Origin: DATLLN01 sp963797175 | Lineage (GTDB): Bacteria > Actinomycetota > Thermoleophilia > Gaiellales > JAICJC01 | Assembly: GCA_963797175.1 (NCBI GenBank) | Contig: CAWCOL010000009.1 | Span: forward strand, 1,054,001 to 1,118,000 | Length of the DNA: 64,000 bases | Direction of reading: 5' to 3' | In this document: positions 7,864 to 16,628 of the stretch, one piece after another | Numbering within the stretch: position 1 is the stretch's first letter | Layout of the letters: every line of letters begins with the position of its first letter | Notes under the pieces: model-generated | What the model was told of the DNA's origin: nothing | Database searches by the model: none | Seen by the model: the letters and a program-made list of their open reading frames with translations, nothing else | Position numbers and translations under genes: made by a program

Positions 7864-9702
7864 TCAGGCGTCGGGCAGCTCGCCGCCGCCCAGCGCCTGC
7901 TCGAGGCGCAGCAGCTTGAGCTCGATCTCGATCATCAGCCAGTCCTCGTTGGAGACGTCGAGGCCGGTCAGGTCCTGGATGCGGCGCAGTCGCTGGCGCA
8001 GCGTGTTGGGGTGGACGAAGAGCGTCTGGGCGGCGGCGGCGATGTTGCCCCGGCGGCGCAGGTACTCCTCCAGCGTCAGCAGCAGCTGGGAGCGGTGGCG
8101 GCGGTCGTACTCGGCCAGCCGCTGGAGCGCGTCGCCGCGGCGGTCGCGGACGCGCCCGTCCTGCACCACCCGCAGCAGATACTTGTAGGCGCCGAGGTCG
8201 TCGAAGCCGACCACGGCGGGGCTGCGGCTGACCAGCGAGGCGGCCGCCACGGCGTGGTCGGCCTCCTGGAAGCCGGTGGCGAACGCGGCGGGGCCGCAGC
8301 ACATGTTGGAGACGCCGATCGCGAGCGGATGGCGGGTCGTCAGCCGCCCGTGGATCTCGCGCAGCCGGCCCATCGCCTGCTCGTCGCCGGCGCCGTTCAG
8401 CCGCACCAGGCCGCGCAGCGCGCTGTCGCGGTGGTCGAACAGCGAGCCCGGATAGGCGCGTCCTACAGCGGCCTCCAGCGCCTCTGCCACCCGCTCCCAC
8501 GGCTCGTCCGCCACCGCGGCGCCCGGCACCGCCTGGACGACCAGGTGAGGCTCCGACAGGTCGCAGCCGAGGCTCTTTGCCCGCTCGGTCAGCTCGGTCG
8601 ACGACGCACCGCCGTGCGAGAGGTCCTCCAGCAGATCCTTGATCGCGTTGCGCTCGGTCAGCCGGTCGATCAGCTGCACGCGGCGCAGGGCGACGGCGGT
8701 CTGGCCGGCGATCGAGGTGACGATCTCGGCCTCCTCGGACGTCGGCCGCCGGTGCCGGGGCAGGCGCAGCGCCAGGAACCCGGTCAGCTCGTCGGCGACC
8801 ACCATCGGGACGACCAGCGGAACGCCCGGCGTGTCGGCGCCCCATAGCGCGGCGGCCAGGCGCGCCGAGGCATCGCCGCCGCCGGCCGCGAGCGCCAGCT
8901 CGATGCCCAGCTCATCCGCCTTCAGCGTCCGGCACTCCGCGTCGTCCGGGGAGGCGGCGCCCACCCGCAGGCGGCCGGCGTCCCCCTCGACCACCAGCAC
9001 CTGGCAGCCGTCGGCCGACAGCAGGCGCTGGGCGCGGGTGGCGACGGCGGACAGCAGCAGCGTCTCGGTCCCGGCGGCGGACACCGCCCGCGTCAGGTCG
9101 GACAGGCCCTCGACCAGCCGCAGCCGGCGCCGGGTGTCCTCGTAGAGGCGGGCGTTCTCGATCGCGCCGGCCACCAGGCTGGCGGCGTGGACGAGGAACT
9201 CGGAGTCGTCGATCGTGAACTCCTTGGGCGCCTCGGCGTGCAGCGCGATGACGCCGATCACGGTGCCGTCCTTGCTGCGCAGCGGCGCGGCGCAGAACGA
9301 CTGGTACTTCTCCTCCTCCGCCTCCGGCACAACCTTGATCCGGGGGTCGGCCAGCGCGTTGTCGGGGATGAACAGCGGCTGGTCGCGCTCCGCCACCCAG
9401 CCGGCGAAGCCCTCGCCCCGCTCGAACCGCAGGCGGTCGACCAGCGCGCCGTAGGGATCGGACACCGCCCGCAGCAGCAGCGAGCCGTCGTCCTGCTCGA
9501 CCGAGTAGACGAAGCAGGCGTGGCAATCGATCGCCTCGCTGACCAGATCGACGATCGCGCGCAGCACGCGGTCGACGTCGAGGGTCGAGGAGACCGTGTT
9601 GATGATCTGGTAGAGGTAGCGGCCCTCGACCGGGCGATCGACCTGCGGCACCGCCCGCAGGGGCACCGATGTGTGCGCGGTGGACATGGACAAAGCGTAC
9701 AT
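7864..9702 (-). CDS. GAF-domain PucR/CdaR-family transcriptional regulator
   Basis: About 612 residues. The N-terminal third (roughly 45-190) reads as a GAF sensor domain; a second GAF-like or degenerate segment follows. The C-terminus (about 540-605) is the PucR helix-turn-helix: LEEYLRRRGNIAAAAQTLF then HPNTLRQRLRRIQDLTGLD. PucR-type proteins usually activate purine, amine or amino-acid catabolic genes in response to metabolites. The start at ATG 9702 has only a weak GGAT upstream; ATG 9687 is an alternative. It lies between gmaS (same strand) and a divergent acyl-CoA-dehydrogenase-like gene, so it may control one or both. Confidence 0.85.
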   Translation of the reverse strand: MYALSMSTAHTSVPLRAVPQVDRPVEGRYLYQIINTVSSTLDVDRVLRAIVDLVSEAIDCHACFVYSVEQDDGSLLLRAVSDPYGALVDRLRFERGEGFAGWVAERDQPLFIPDNALADPRIKVVPEAEEEKYQSFCAAPLRSKDGTVIGVIALHAEAPKEFTIDDSEFLVHAASLVAGAIENARLYEDTRRRLRLVEGLSDLTRAVSAAGTETLLLSAVATRAQRLLSADGCQVLVVEGDAGRLRVGAASPDDAECRTLKADELGIELALAAGGGDASARLAAALWGADTPGVPLVVPMVVADELTGFLALRLPRHRRPTSEEAEIVTSIAGQTAVALRRVQLIDRLTERNAIKDLLEDLSHGGASSTELTERAKSLGCDLSEPHLVVQAVPGAAVADEPWERVAEALEAAVGRAYPGSLFDHRDSALRGLVRLNGAGDEQAMGRLREIHGRLTTRHPLAIGVSNMCCGPAAFATGFQEADHAVAAASLVSRSPAVVGFDDLGAYKYLLRVVQDGRVRDRRGDALQRLAEYDRRHRSQLLLTLEEYLRRRGNIAAAAQTLFVHPNTLRQRLRRIQDLTGLDVSNEDWLMIEIELKLLRLEQALGGGELPDA

Positions 9703-9815
9703 GGGGTGATCCGGCGACGGTCCCCGCTGGAGCGTCGGGCCTCGTGTCCGCGCCGAAATGTCCACCCGGCCAAGAGGTGGCGAGGGCAACATAGACCCGC
9801 CCACGGCTCGGAGAC

Positions 9816-9821
9816 TAGGAT
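9816..9821 (+). promoter_or_regulatory. Candidate -10 box for the acyl-CoA-dehydrogenase-like gene
   Basis: TAGGAT about 41 bases upstream of the ATG at 9863, with a TAGACC-like hexamer 18 bases further upstream as a weak -35. Only the spacing and the -10 match support it. Confidence 0.3.
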
Positions 9822-9862
9822 ATGCCCCGCACGCGACGCTGTTTTGACGAGAGGAGAGCTGA

Positions 9863-11239
9863 ATGGCAACGGTCGCTCCCGAGTCGGCCATGGCCGGGCT
9901 CGACCCGATGTTCGACCCCGACTGGTTCCTGGATGACGAGCAGAAAGCGCTGCTCGAGCGGCTCAAGGAGATCTGCGCGGAGACGATCCGGCCGCTCGCG
10001 GCCGAGAACGACCGCACCCTGACGTTCCCGCGCAAGAGCCTGGAGGCTCTGGGACCGGACGGCTTCCTGGGGCTGATGCTTCCGAAGGAGTGGGGCGGAC
10101 TCGGTCAGAACCACGTCATGTACGCGAACGTCACGGAGACGCTCGCCCGCTACGGCGACGCCTCCTGTGCGATGTGCTACACGATGCACATCGGGGCCGT
10201 GGAGGCGCTCAAGCTGCGCGCCACCGAGTACACGATCGAGAAGTACCTGAAGAAGGTGCGCGAGGGCCTGATCGGCACGCTCTCCTACTCGGATCCCGAG
10301 ACGGGCTCCCACTTCTGGTATCCGATCGCGTCCGGCGCCCGCCGCGTGGACGGCGGCTTCGAGGTGCTGAAGAAGGCCTCGTGGACGACCTCCGCGGGCT
10401 TCGCCGACTTCTACGTACTGCAGACGACGTCGCCCGACTACAACGGCGACTACTCGAACCTGTCCGTGTTCGTCGTGGACAAGGACGAGATCGAGGCCAA
10501 GCCGCAGGAGTGGGACGCGCTCGGCCTGCGCGGCAACCAGTCGGGCACGCTGCTGCTGGACTGGAAGTTCGTCCCCGAGAACCAGGTCGTCGGCGAGATC
10601 GGCGACGGTGCGTTCTCCAACGACGAGTCGGTCGACCCGAACTTCCTGATCGGCTCGTCCGGCACGTGGAACGGCATCTCGCTGGGCGCGATCGACATCG
10701 CCTGCCGGCACACGACGCGGAAGACGCACAAGGACGTCGGCCTGCGCGTGTGCGACTACCCGACGATCCAGGACACGGTCGGCGAGGCGATCATGGACAC
10801 CAACGCGTCGCGGATGTTCGTCTTCAGCGTCGCGAATGCCCTCGACCGCGTCACCGACGGGTCGCAGGCGAAGATCACGAACGAGCTGGCCCGCGGGAAC
10901 TACCTGCCCTGGCTGTGGCAGATCAAGTTCAACGCGGCCAAGAACGTGGCGCACGTGGTGGACAAGATGCTCCACTGCTGCGGCGGCACGGCGTTCAAGA
11001 AGGAGCCGCTGCAGCTCGAGCGCTACCTGCGCGACGGCAAGGCCGGCTGGGTGATGGGCCCGACCAACGAGGTGCTGCGGCAGTTCGTCGGCAAGACCGC
11101 CCTGCTGGGGATGGACTCGCTCGACTACTGGAACGTCAGCATCAACGAACGGGCGCTGAACAACGAGCTCAAGAAGTTCTCGGCCGACCAGAAGCGCGAG
11201 CTGGCCGAGCGGCTGCTGACCGAGGCCGGCGAGAGCTGA
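9863..11239 (+). CDS. Acyl-CoA-dehydrogenase-family flavoprotein
   Basis: A protein of 458 residues with the usual order of the family: N-terminal helical domain, central beta-barrel (around 135-245, including GTLSYSDPETGSHFW) and a C-terminal helical domain. The start follows GAGGAG at good spacing. Most acyl-CoA dehydrogenases have a catalytic glutamate in a YEGT motif; here the equivalent stretch reads VMGPTNEV, with Met398 in its place. The enzyme may therefore use another base or catalyse a different flavin reaction, such as oxidation of an amine or nitro compound. Neighbours are the divergent PucR regulator and, convergent, an amino-acid permease. The substrate is unknown. Confidence 0.8.
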   Translation: MATVAPESAMAGLDPMFDPDWFLDDEQKALLERLKEICAETIRPLAAENDRTLTFPRKSLEALGPDGFLGLMLPKEWGGLGQNHVMYANVTETLARYGDASCAMCYTMHIGAVEALKLRATEYTIEKYLKKVREGLIGTLSYSDPETGSHFWYPIASGARRVDGGFEVLKKASWTTSAGFADFYVLQTTSPDYNGDYSNLSVFVVDKDEIEAKPQEWDALGLRGNQSGTLLLDWKFVPENQVVGEIGDGAFSNDESVDPNFLIGSSGTWNGISLGAIDIACRHTTRKTHKDVGLRVCDYPTIQDTVGEAIMDTNASRMFVFSVANALDRVTDGSQAKITNELARGNYLPWLWQIKFNAAKNVAHVVDKMLHCCGGTAFKKEPLQLERYLRDGKAGWVMGPTNEVLRQFVGKTALLGMDSLDYWNVSINERALNNELKKFSADQKRELAERLLTEAGES

Positions 11240-11251
11240 TCCCTTGACGCC

Positions 11252-11287
11252 GAGGGGCCCGGGACGGCGAACCGTCCCGGGCCCCTC
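11252..11287. terminator. Bidirectional rho-independent terminator
   Basis: A 16-bp perfect stem: GAGGGGCCCGGGACGG (11252-11267), loop CGAA, and its complement to 11287, followed by TTGCGTT. It lies between convergent genes ending at 11239 (+) and 11301 (-), so it probably serves both. Confidence 0.9.
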
Positions 11288-11300
11288 TTGCGTTCTCGGA

Positions 11301-12830
11301 CTAGACCGACGCCGTCGGGATGTCGGCCATCCGCGCCTCTTCCTCGGGCGTCCGCGGAGCGGGCAGCCGCAGCTTGAGCGGCTTCTTCTCCTGGACGACC
11401 ACGCGGTAGATGTAGAGCAGCGCGGCGATCAGCAGGATCAGGATCGCCTTGAACACCGTGGACTTGCTGGTGTCACCCCAGGCCAGGCCGGAATTCCAGC
11501 CGCCCCAGACCAGCAGGACGAGGTCGAACGCGGCCAGCACCACGGCGCCCATGATCCAGGGCCGGCCGACCTTGATCGGCCGTGGCCAGTCCGGACGGTC
11601 GCGCCGAAGCAGCACGACGCCCGACATCGCGAACACGTGGCAGAGCACGTATCCCAGGTTCGAGATGATCAGGATCTTGAGCGACGCCGACGCGTCGGAC
11701 GCGAACGTCAGCAGCAGCACGATGTTCAGCACCGCGTCCAGCGTCATCGCGTTGGCGGGGACATGGCGGCCGTTCAGCTTGCCCAGCCAGCGGATGGTCA
11801 TGCCGTCCTGGGAGATGCCGTAGAGGGCCCGCGAACCGTCCGCGGTGGCCGTGTTCATGGCCAGCACGATGCCTGCGCAGAGCAGGATGATCGCGATGCC
11901 GGTGCCGCCGCCGAGGATGTCGTGGAACGTGGTGGCGTAGAAGCCGCCCAGGTAGTTGTCCACCGTGATGTTCTGGTCGCCGAACGTGCCGACGGCGCCC
12001 AGCGGCAGCAGGGCGTAGGTGATCACGCCGAAGATGGCCGCGACGCGCAGCGCCTTCGGCGTGTCCCGCGCCGTGTCGTGGTACTCCGGCGCGAACGTGG
12101 CGCAGCACTCCATGCCGTAGCTCGACCAGCACATGGCGTACAGCCAGACGATCACCAGGGTGCCGGTGCTCGCCCCCAGCGCGTGGGCGTTCGTGGCGAT
12201 GTTGTTGTGCAGGTTCGAGCTGTGCCAGTCGCCGGTGAAGTAGGGCAGGAACATGATCACGGCGAGCGGGATCATCAGCAGCGCCCCGGTCACGTAGCCG
12301 ACCCAGACGGCGGGCCGCATGCCGATCACATTGAAGACCCAGATGATGCCGATGATGAGGCAGGTCAGGGCGATCGGAAAGCTGAAGTAGAGCGGGACCC
12401 CGAGGAAGTGGCCGCTGTGGTTCCAGCTGCTCGAGGGATCCGCCGAGGACGGGTAGAACTGCGTCTGGACAAGCAGCCCGACCACGATGCCGGTCGCGGA
12501 GAGCACGACCGACCAGCCGATCCAGTAGCCGAACGCGGCCACCGGGCCGACGAACGAGAAGTACTTCTTCCACGCCTCGTGGGCGTAGATGGCGATGCCG
12601 CCCGAGAGCTTCGGGAACATCGCAGCCGACTCGCTGTAGATGTAGTTGTGGAGCGCGCCGAGGATCACCGACACGGTCCACAGGATCACAGCGCCCCAGC
12701 CGCCGAGTGAGAGCACCGAGCCACCGAGCCCGGTGATCAGGAAGCTGGGGTTTGCCAGCGCGACGACAAAGCCGTCGAACCAGCTGATGGTCTTGAGGAG
12801 TTCTCGCTCCTCGACCGAGGCCGTAGCCAT
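11301..12830 (-). CDS. APC-superfamily amino-acid permease
   Basis: A protein of 509 residues with about 12 hydrophobic segments, a cytoplasmic-membrane transporter of the amino acid-polyamine-organocation superfamily. The N-terminus FVVALANPSFLITGLG and the following helices fit the family. The start is ATG 12830, five bases after GGGAGG; a GTG six bases earlier would overlap that ribosome site. Surrounded by amine-catabolic genes, it could import an amino acid or amine used by them; specificity cannot be read from sequence. The 180 bases upstream hold a possible TTGACC box but no convincing full promoter. Confidence 0.85.
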   Translation of the reverse strand: MATASVEERELLKTISWFDGFVVALANPSFLITGLGGSVLSLGGWGAVILWTVSVILGALHNYIYSESAAMFPKLSGGIAIYAHEAWKKYFSFVGPVAAFGYWIGWSVVLSATGIVVGLLVQTQFYPSSADPSSSWNHSGHFLGVPLYFSFPIALTCLIIGIIWVFNVIGMRPAVWVGYVTGALLMIPLAVIMFLPYFTGDWHSSNLHNNIATNAHALGASTGTLVIVWLYAMCWSSYGMECCATFAPEYHDTARDTPKALRVAAIFGVITYALLPLGAVGTFGDQNITVDNYLGGFYATTFHDILGGGTGIAIILLCAGIVLAMNTATADGSRALYGISQDGMTIRWLGKLNGRHVPANAMTLDAVLNIVLLLTFASDASASLKILIISNLGYVLCHVFAMSGVVLLRRDRPDWPRPIKVGRPWIMGAVVLAAFDLVLLVWGGWNSGLAWGDTSKSTVFKAILILLIAALLYIYRVVVQEKKPLKLRLPAPRTPEEEARMADIPTASV

Positions 12831-13013
12831 GAGCACCTCCCGCCTGACAGACGAAGAAGAAGGGGAGAAAAGAGCGTCAGAGCATGAAACCGTATTCCGC
12901 TCAGGGGGTCAAGATCATTCTCCTCCACCCTGCGGACGGCGGTTGCGACCATCCCTACATGACTGGGCCGCCCCCCTTGCGGTGAGGTGGCCGGATCGGC
13001 GAAGATAGACGGC

Positions 13014-13388
13014 ATGAAGGCCCCGGCCATCACGCTTCGCTGTGACTGCGGGGCGGACGGGCGCGCGAAGTACGGCGAACGGTGGACGTGCGCGGCCTGC
13101 GGGCGGGTCTACGACACGACCGAGATCCCCGAAAGCGAGTACAAGGCGCTGGCGTCGCTCGACCTGCGCTACCGGCTGTTCGGCTACGGCGTCATCGCGC
13201 TGATGGGCGTGCTCGTCCTGCTGGCCGCCGTGCGCGGCGACTTCCTCCAGATCATGGCGACGCTGGGCGTGGTGCTGCTGGGCTGGTTCCTGTTCCTGAA
13301 GCCGGTCGTCCACCGCAGGCACCGCCGCGCGGTCGGCCTGCTCACCCGCCGCTGGGAGCTCCACGCCGAGGGCGGTGACGGGTCGTGA
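13014..13388 (+). CDS. Small zinc-ribbon membrane protein
   Basis: A protein of 124 residues. The first 35 hold a CXC...CXXC set (CDCGAD, then WTCAACG) that looks like a single zinc ribbon. Two hydrophobic helices follow (about 55-95), and the tail is basic. The chosen start, ATG 13014, places the ribbon at the N-terminus; a GTG 27 bases upstream is possible. Its stop overlaps the start of the next gene (GTGA), so the two are co-translated. No family was recognised; the pair looks like a membrane anchor next to a universal-stress-like protein. Confidence 0.65.
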   Translation: MKAPAITLRCDCGADGRAKYGERWTCAACGRVYDTTEIPESEYKALASLDLRYRLFGYGVIALMGVLVLLAAVRGDFLQIMATLGVVLLGWFLFLKPVVHRRHRRAVGLLTRRWELHAEGGDGS

Positions 13389-13873
13389 GCCCGATCCTCC
13401 GCGCACGCAGCCGGGTGCCCGACGCACCGCCCGTGGTGTTCGGCGGGCGGCGGAACCGGCCGGTGGTGCTGGCGACGCTGGCCGTGCCGTTCGAGCCGGA
13501 GGCGGCGCGGATCGCGATCCAGGCCGCGCTCGAAGGTGACGTCAAGCTGATCGTCGTGGACGCCGTCGAGATGCCGCTCTGGCCGCAGTCGATGGCGATG
13601 CGCTACGCCGAGCTGGAGGAGCCGGACGACCGCGAGGCGATCCGACGGCTGGTCGAGCAGACCGCGGCGCTGGGGCTCGAGGTCGAGCACCTGCGCGTGC
13701 GCAGCCCGCGGCCGGTGGAGGCGCTGCTGGAGGTCGCCGGCGAGCGGGACGCGGCCCTCCTCGTGATCGGTGCCGACCCGAGCCGGATCCGGCCGCGGAT
13801 CTTCCGCAAGGCGGTACGCCGCATCCGCCGCCGCTGCTCGTGCCTCCTCTGGGTGGCCGGCGAAGGGCCTTAG
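13385..13873 (+). CDS. Universal-stress-protein-like protein
   Basis: A protein of 162 residues that resembles the UspA fold: VVLATLAVPFEPEAARIA near the N-terminus, a central helix with EAIRRLVEQTAALGLEVE, and ALLVIGADPSRIRPRI followed by a basic segment and a final strand. The classical ATP-binding GX2GX9G(S/T) motif is not clear, so nucleotide binding is uncertain. The GTG start overlaps the stop of the zinc-ribbon gene. The stop region overlaps by four bases the end of the convergent aldehyde dehydrogenase gene. Confidence 0.6.
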   Translation: MSPILRARSRVPDAPPVVFGGRRNRPVVLATLAVPFEPEAARIAIQAALEGDVKLIVVDAVEMPLWPQSMAMRYAELEEPDDREAIRRLVEQTAALGLEVEHLRVRSPRPVEALLEVAGERDAALLVIGADPSRIRPRIFRKAVRRIRRRCSCLLWVAGEGP

Positions 13874-15306
13874 CCCAGGTCGAACGTGATCTGCTTGGTC
13901 TCGGTCAGCGCGTCGATGATCCACCCGGCCAGCTCGCGGCCCGCGCCAGACTTCTTGGCGCCGCCGAACGGCGCCAGCTGATCCCAGTAGTTCGTTGTCT
14001 CGTTGATGTGCACCGTTCCGTGCTGGAGCGCCTCGGCCGCGTGCCAGGCGTCATGCAGCGAGCGCGTGAACACCGCCGCGGTGAGGCCGTACTCGGTGCC
14101 GTTGGCGATCGCGATCGCCTCCTCGAGGGTGTCGAAGACCATGATCGGGGCGACCGGGCCGAACGTCTCCTCCCGGGCGATCAGCATCTCGGGCGTGACG
14201 CCGTCGATCACCGTCGGCTCGTGGAACTGTCCATCGCTGCCGCCGCCCAGCACGACCGTGGCGCCCTGCTCGACCGCCTCGGCCACGTGCCGACGGGTGC
14301 GCTCCAGCACCGCCGCCGTGCACAGCGGTCCCATGTCGGTGGCGTCGTCCAGCGGGTCGCCGACGCGCAGCCGCATGGCGCGCTCGACCAGCAGCTCGAC
14401 GAACCGGTCCTTGACGCTGCGCTGAACGAGGATCCGCTCGGCGGCAGTGCAGCACTGACCGGCGAGGTAGAAGCAGCCGGTAATCGCGGCGTCGGCGGCG
14501 CGCTCCAGGTCGGCGTCGGCGAGCACGATCTGGGGGCCGTTGCCGCCCAGTTCCAGCACCCGGTTCTTCAGCCCGGCGTCGCGGGCGACGCGCTCACCGG
14601 TCTCGACCGAGCCGGTGAAGACGACGCTGCCGACGCCGGGATGGCGGACGAGCTCGGCGCCGGTCTCGCCGCGGCCGTGAACGAGGTTGATCGTGCCCGC
14701 CGGGAACCCGGCGTCGCTGAGCAGCTCGGCGAACAACTGGGCGCACAGCGGTGCGTATTCCGACGGCTTCCAGACCACGGTGCAGCCGAGCGCGAGGCCG
14801 TAGACGATGGGGATGCCGGCGATGTCCACCGGGAAGTTCCAGGGCGAGACGGCGGCGACGACGCCGATCGGCTCCTGCACGACCATGATCCGCTTGTTGG
14901 ACGTCCGCTCCTGGGTCGAGGGCAGCACCTGGCCGGCCTGGCGCAGCACGTCCTCGGATGCGCGGCGGAAGTGGTCGGCTGTGAACTCCTCCATCTCCTC
15001 CCGGGACTCGCGGATGGTCTTGCCGGTCTCCGTCGAGATCATCCGGGCGATCTCCTCGTTGCGCTCCATGCACAGCGTGAACGCGCGGCGGCAGACGTCC
15101 ACCCGCTCCAGGACGGAGGTGGCCCGCCAGGCGGGGAAGGCGGCCGCGGCGGCCGAGACCGCCTGGTCGACCTGCGCCGCGGACGATGCCGTGACGGTGC
15201 CGACCAGCTCGCCGGTCGCGGGGCTGCGCACCTCGATGGTGTCGCCGTCGCCGTCGATCCAGTGCCCGCCGATGAACGCTCCGCTTCGCGTCGCCACGCT
15301 TGCCAT
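13870..15306 (-). CDS. NAD(P)-dependent aldehyde dehydrogenase
   Basis: A protein of 478 residues, full length for the ALDH superfamily. Key residues are visible: VSPWNFPV with N157, the nucleotide-binding turn FTGSVETGERV, the general base E252 in ELGGN, and the catalytic cysteine C286 in GQCCTA. ATG 15306 is preceded by AGAAGGAG. It would oxidise an aldehyde such as a semialdehyde or an amino-aldehyde formed by amine oxidation. The next gene, divergent at 15372, is a nitrilase-fold amidase, a common pairing in amine degradation. The exact substrate cannot be decided. Confidence 0.9.
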   Translation of the reverse strand: MASVATRSGAFIGGHWIDGDGDTIEVRSPATGELVGTVTASSAAQVDQAVSAAAAAFPAWRATSVLERVDVCRRAFTLCMERNEEIARMISTETGKTIRESREEMEEFTADHFRRASEDVLRQAGQVLPSTQERTSNKRIMVVQEPIGVVAAVSPWNFPVDIAGIPIVYGLALGCTVVWKPSEYAPLCAQLFAELLSDAGFPAGTINLVHGRGETGAELVRHPGVGSVVFTGSVETGERVARDAGLKNRVLELGGNGPQIVLADADLERAADAAITGCFYLAGQCCTAAERILVQRSVKDRFVELLVERAMRLRVGDPLDDATDMGPLCTAAVLERTRRHVAEAVEQGATVVLGGGSDGQFHEPTVIDGVTPEMLIAREETFGPVAPIMVFDTLEEAIAIANGTEYGLTAAVFTRSLHDAWHAAEALQHGTVHINETTNYWDQLAPFGGAKKSGAGRELAGWIIDALTETKQITFDLG

Positions 15307-15371
15307 GTCGGCTCCTTCTCCCGGGGCCGCAGAGCCTACCGACTCGCCGGGGCGGCCGGTAGCCTGCGCCG

Positions 15372-16175
15372 ATGACCAGGGTTCGTATCGCCGTCGCCTC
15401 GACGCCGCTGACCGCGACGCTGGACGAGGCGGTGCCCGCGGCCGTCGCCGCGGTCGAGGAGGCGGGCCGGCAGGGGGCGGCGATCGTCTGCCTGCCCGAG
15501 ACCGACCTGCCCGGCCACCGCATGCAGCAGCGGGCGGTGCAGGACGTGACGATCGAGGAGGTCGACCGCGCCCTGGACGAGGTCGCCGCCGCGGCCGCGC
15601 GCGCGGGCGTCGTCACCATCGCCGGGGTCGAGCGGCCGTGCCCGGCGGGCCGGGAGATCGTCGCGGTCGTGCTGGGCGTCGACGGTGTGCGCCTGGGCGA
15701 GCAGGTGAAGACGCAGATCGATCCCGATGAGGAGCCGTTCTACGTGCCCGGCAGCGGCCGCCGCCTGTTCCGTGCCGCGGGCGTGACCTTCGCGGTCGCG
15801 ATCTGCCACGAGGCGTTCCGCTATCCGGAGCTGGTGCGCTGGGCGGCCCGCGAGGGCGCCGAGGTCGTCTTCGCCCCGCACTTCGTCACCACGGACGACG
15901 GCACGCCGCAGCAGCGCTGGTGCGACCCGGCCGGCTCCTACCACGAGAAGGCGCTGATGTGCCGGGCGCTCGAGAACACCGTGTACGTCGCCGCGTCGAA
16001 CGCGGCCGGACCGGCCCAGGGCTCGGCCAGCTGCATCATCGACCCCGATGGGCGGCTGGTCGTCCAGGTGCCCTACGGCCAGGTCGGCGTCGCCGCGGCC
16101 GATCTCGACCTCTCGCTCGCACACGGCCTGCTGGCGCGCCGCTACGCGCCGGAGCGGAACGCCGTTCGCTCCTAG
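15372..16175 (+). CDS. Carbon-nitrogen hydrolase (nitrilase superfamily amidase)
   Basis: A protein of 267 residues with the Glu-Lys-Cys triad of the nitrilase superfamily: E43 in PETDLPG, K113 in VKTQID, C145 in AICHEAFRYPE. The length matches omega-amidases and N-carbamoyl hydrolases. It would hydrolyse a C-N bond in an amide or carbamoyl compound. Divergent from the aldehyde dehydrogenase, with 65 bases between the starts, so a shared regulatory region is likely. The substrate is unknown. Confidence 0.85.
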   Translation: MTRVRIAVASTPLTATLDEAVPAAVAAVEEAGRQGAAIVCLPETDLPGHRMQQRAVQDVTIEEVDRALDEVAAAAARAGVVTIAGVERPCPAGREIVAVVLGVDGVRLGEQVKTQIDPDEEPFYVPGSGRRLFRAAGVTFAVAICHEAFRYPELVRWAAREGAEVVFAPHFVTTDDGTPQQRWCDPAGSYHEKALMCRALENTVYVAASNAAGPAQGSASCIIDPDGRLVVQVPYGQVGVAAADLDLSLAHGLLARRYAPERNAVRS

Positions 16176-16195
16176 CGGACGGTGGGTGGCCCGGG

Positions 16196-16383
16196 GGTTG
16201 GGCCGCTGACCGTGGCGCCAGTGGACGGCCATTCCGATGACGGGCGAAGGTTGGGCTCCTGACCGTGGCGTCGGTGGACCACCATTCCGTGTCCGGCACC
16301 GACCCAACCGGTTCGTGTCTCTTGGTCGCCTCTCGACGTGCCGGACACTCCGTCGCGCAGGTTGGGCTCCTGACGGTTTGCGT
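16196..16383. repeat. Degenerate 41-bp direct repeats in a gene-free stretch
   Basis: The stretch 16176-16628 has no supported gene. A unit beginning GGTTGGGC(T/C)(C/G)CTGAC and ending GGCC/ACCATTCCG occurs at 16196-16236 and 16249-16289 (offset 53 bases). A shortened third copy (GGTTGGGCTCCTGACGG) starts at 16360. Function unknown; they adjoin the palindromic repeats to the right. Confidence 0.7.
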
Positions 16384-16406
16384 CACGGTCTTCGGTGCAA
16401 CTGGCC

Positions 16407-16471
16407 GTCACGGAACTCCGGATCGGTGGTGTTTGGTGTCCGGCACAGTGCCAGACACCGTACCGGACACC
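16407..16471. repeat. Composite palindromic repeat, copy 1
   Basis: A block GTCACGGAACTCCGGATCGG (16407-16426) is followed by an inverted repeat at 16435-16459, with arms GGTGTC/GACACC and GGCAC/GTGCC, and then a half copy to 16471. The whole block recurs at 16539-16603. It has the look of a REP-like interspersed element. Confidence 0.75.
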
Positions 16472-16538
16472 ATTCAGGAACGCCTGGTTGACGGGAAACC
16501 TGCCTGTCCCGACTTCGTCACGCCTTCCGCGTCGGTTC

Positions 16539-16603
16539 GTCACGGAACGCCGGATCGGCCGTGAGAGGGGTCTGGCACGGTGCCAGACCCCGTGCCAGAC
16601 CCC
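16539..16603. repeat. Composite palindromic repeat, copy 2
   Basis: Second copy of the 65-bp block at 16407, displaced by 132 bases. It starts GTCACGGAACGCCGGATCGG. The palindrome has a perfect 12-bp arm, GGGGTCTGGCAC (16567-16578), one spacer base, and its complement to 16591. A half copy GTGCCAGACCCC follows to 16603. It might also act as a terminator for the gene ending at 16629, on the minus strand. Confidence 0.75.
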
Positions 16604-16628
16604 GGATGGCAGGCTGGACTCCCGACCG

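Noticed and set aside
16196..16603. CRISPR array
   Set aside because: Too few and unequal repeats, no regular spacers and no cas genes in the window.
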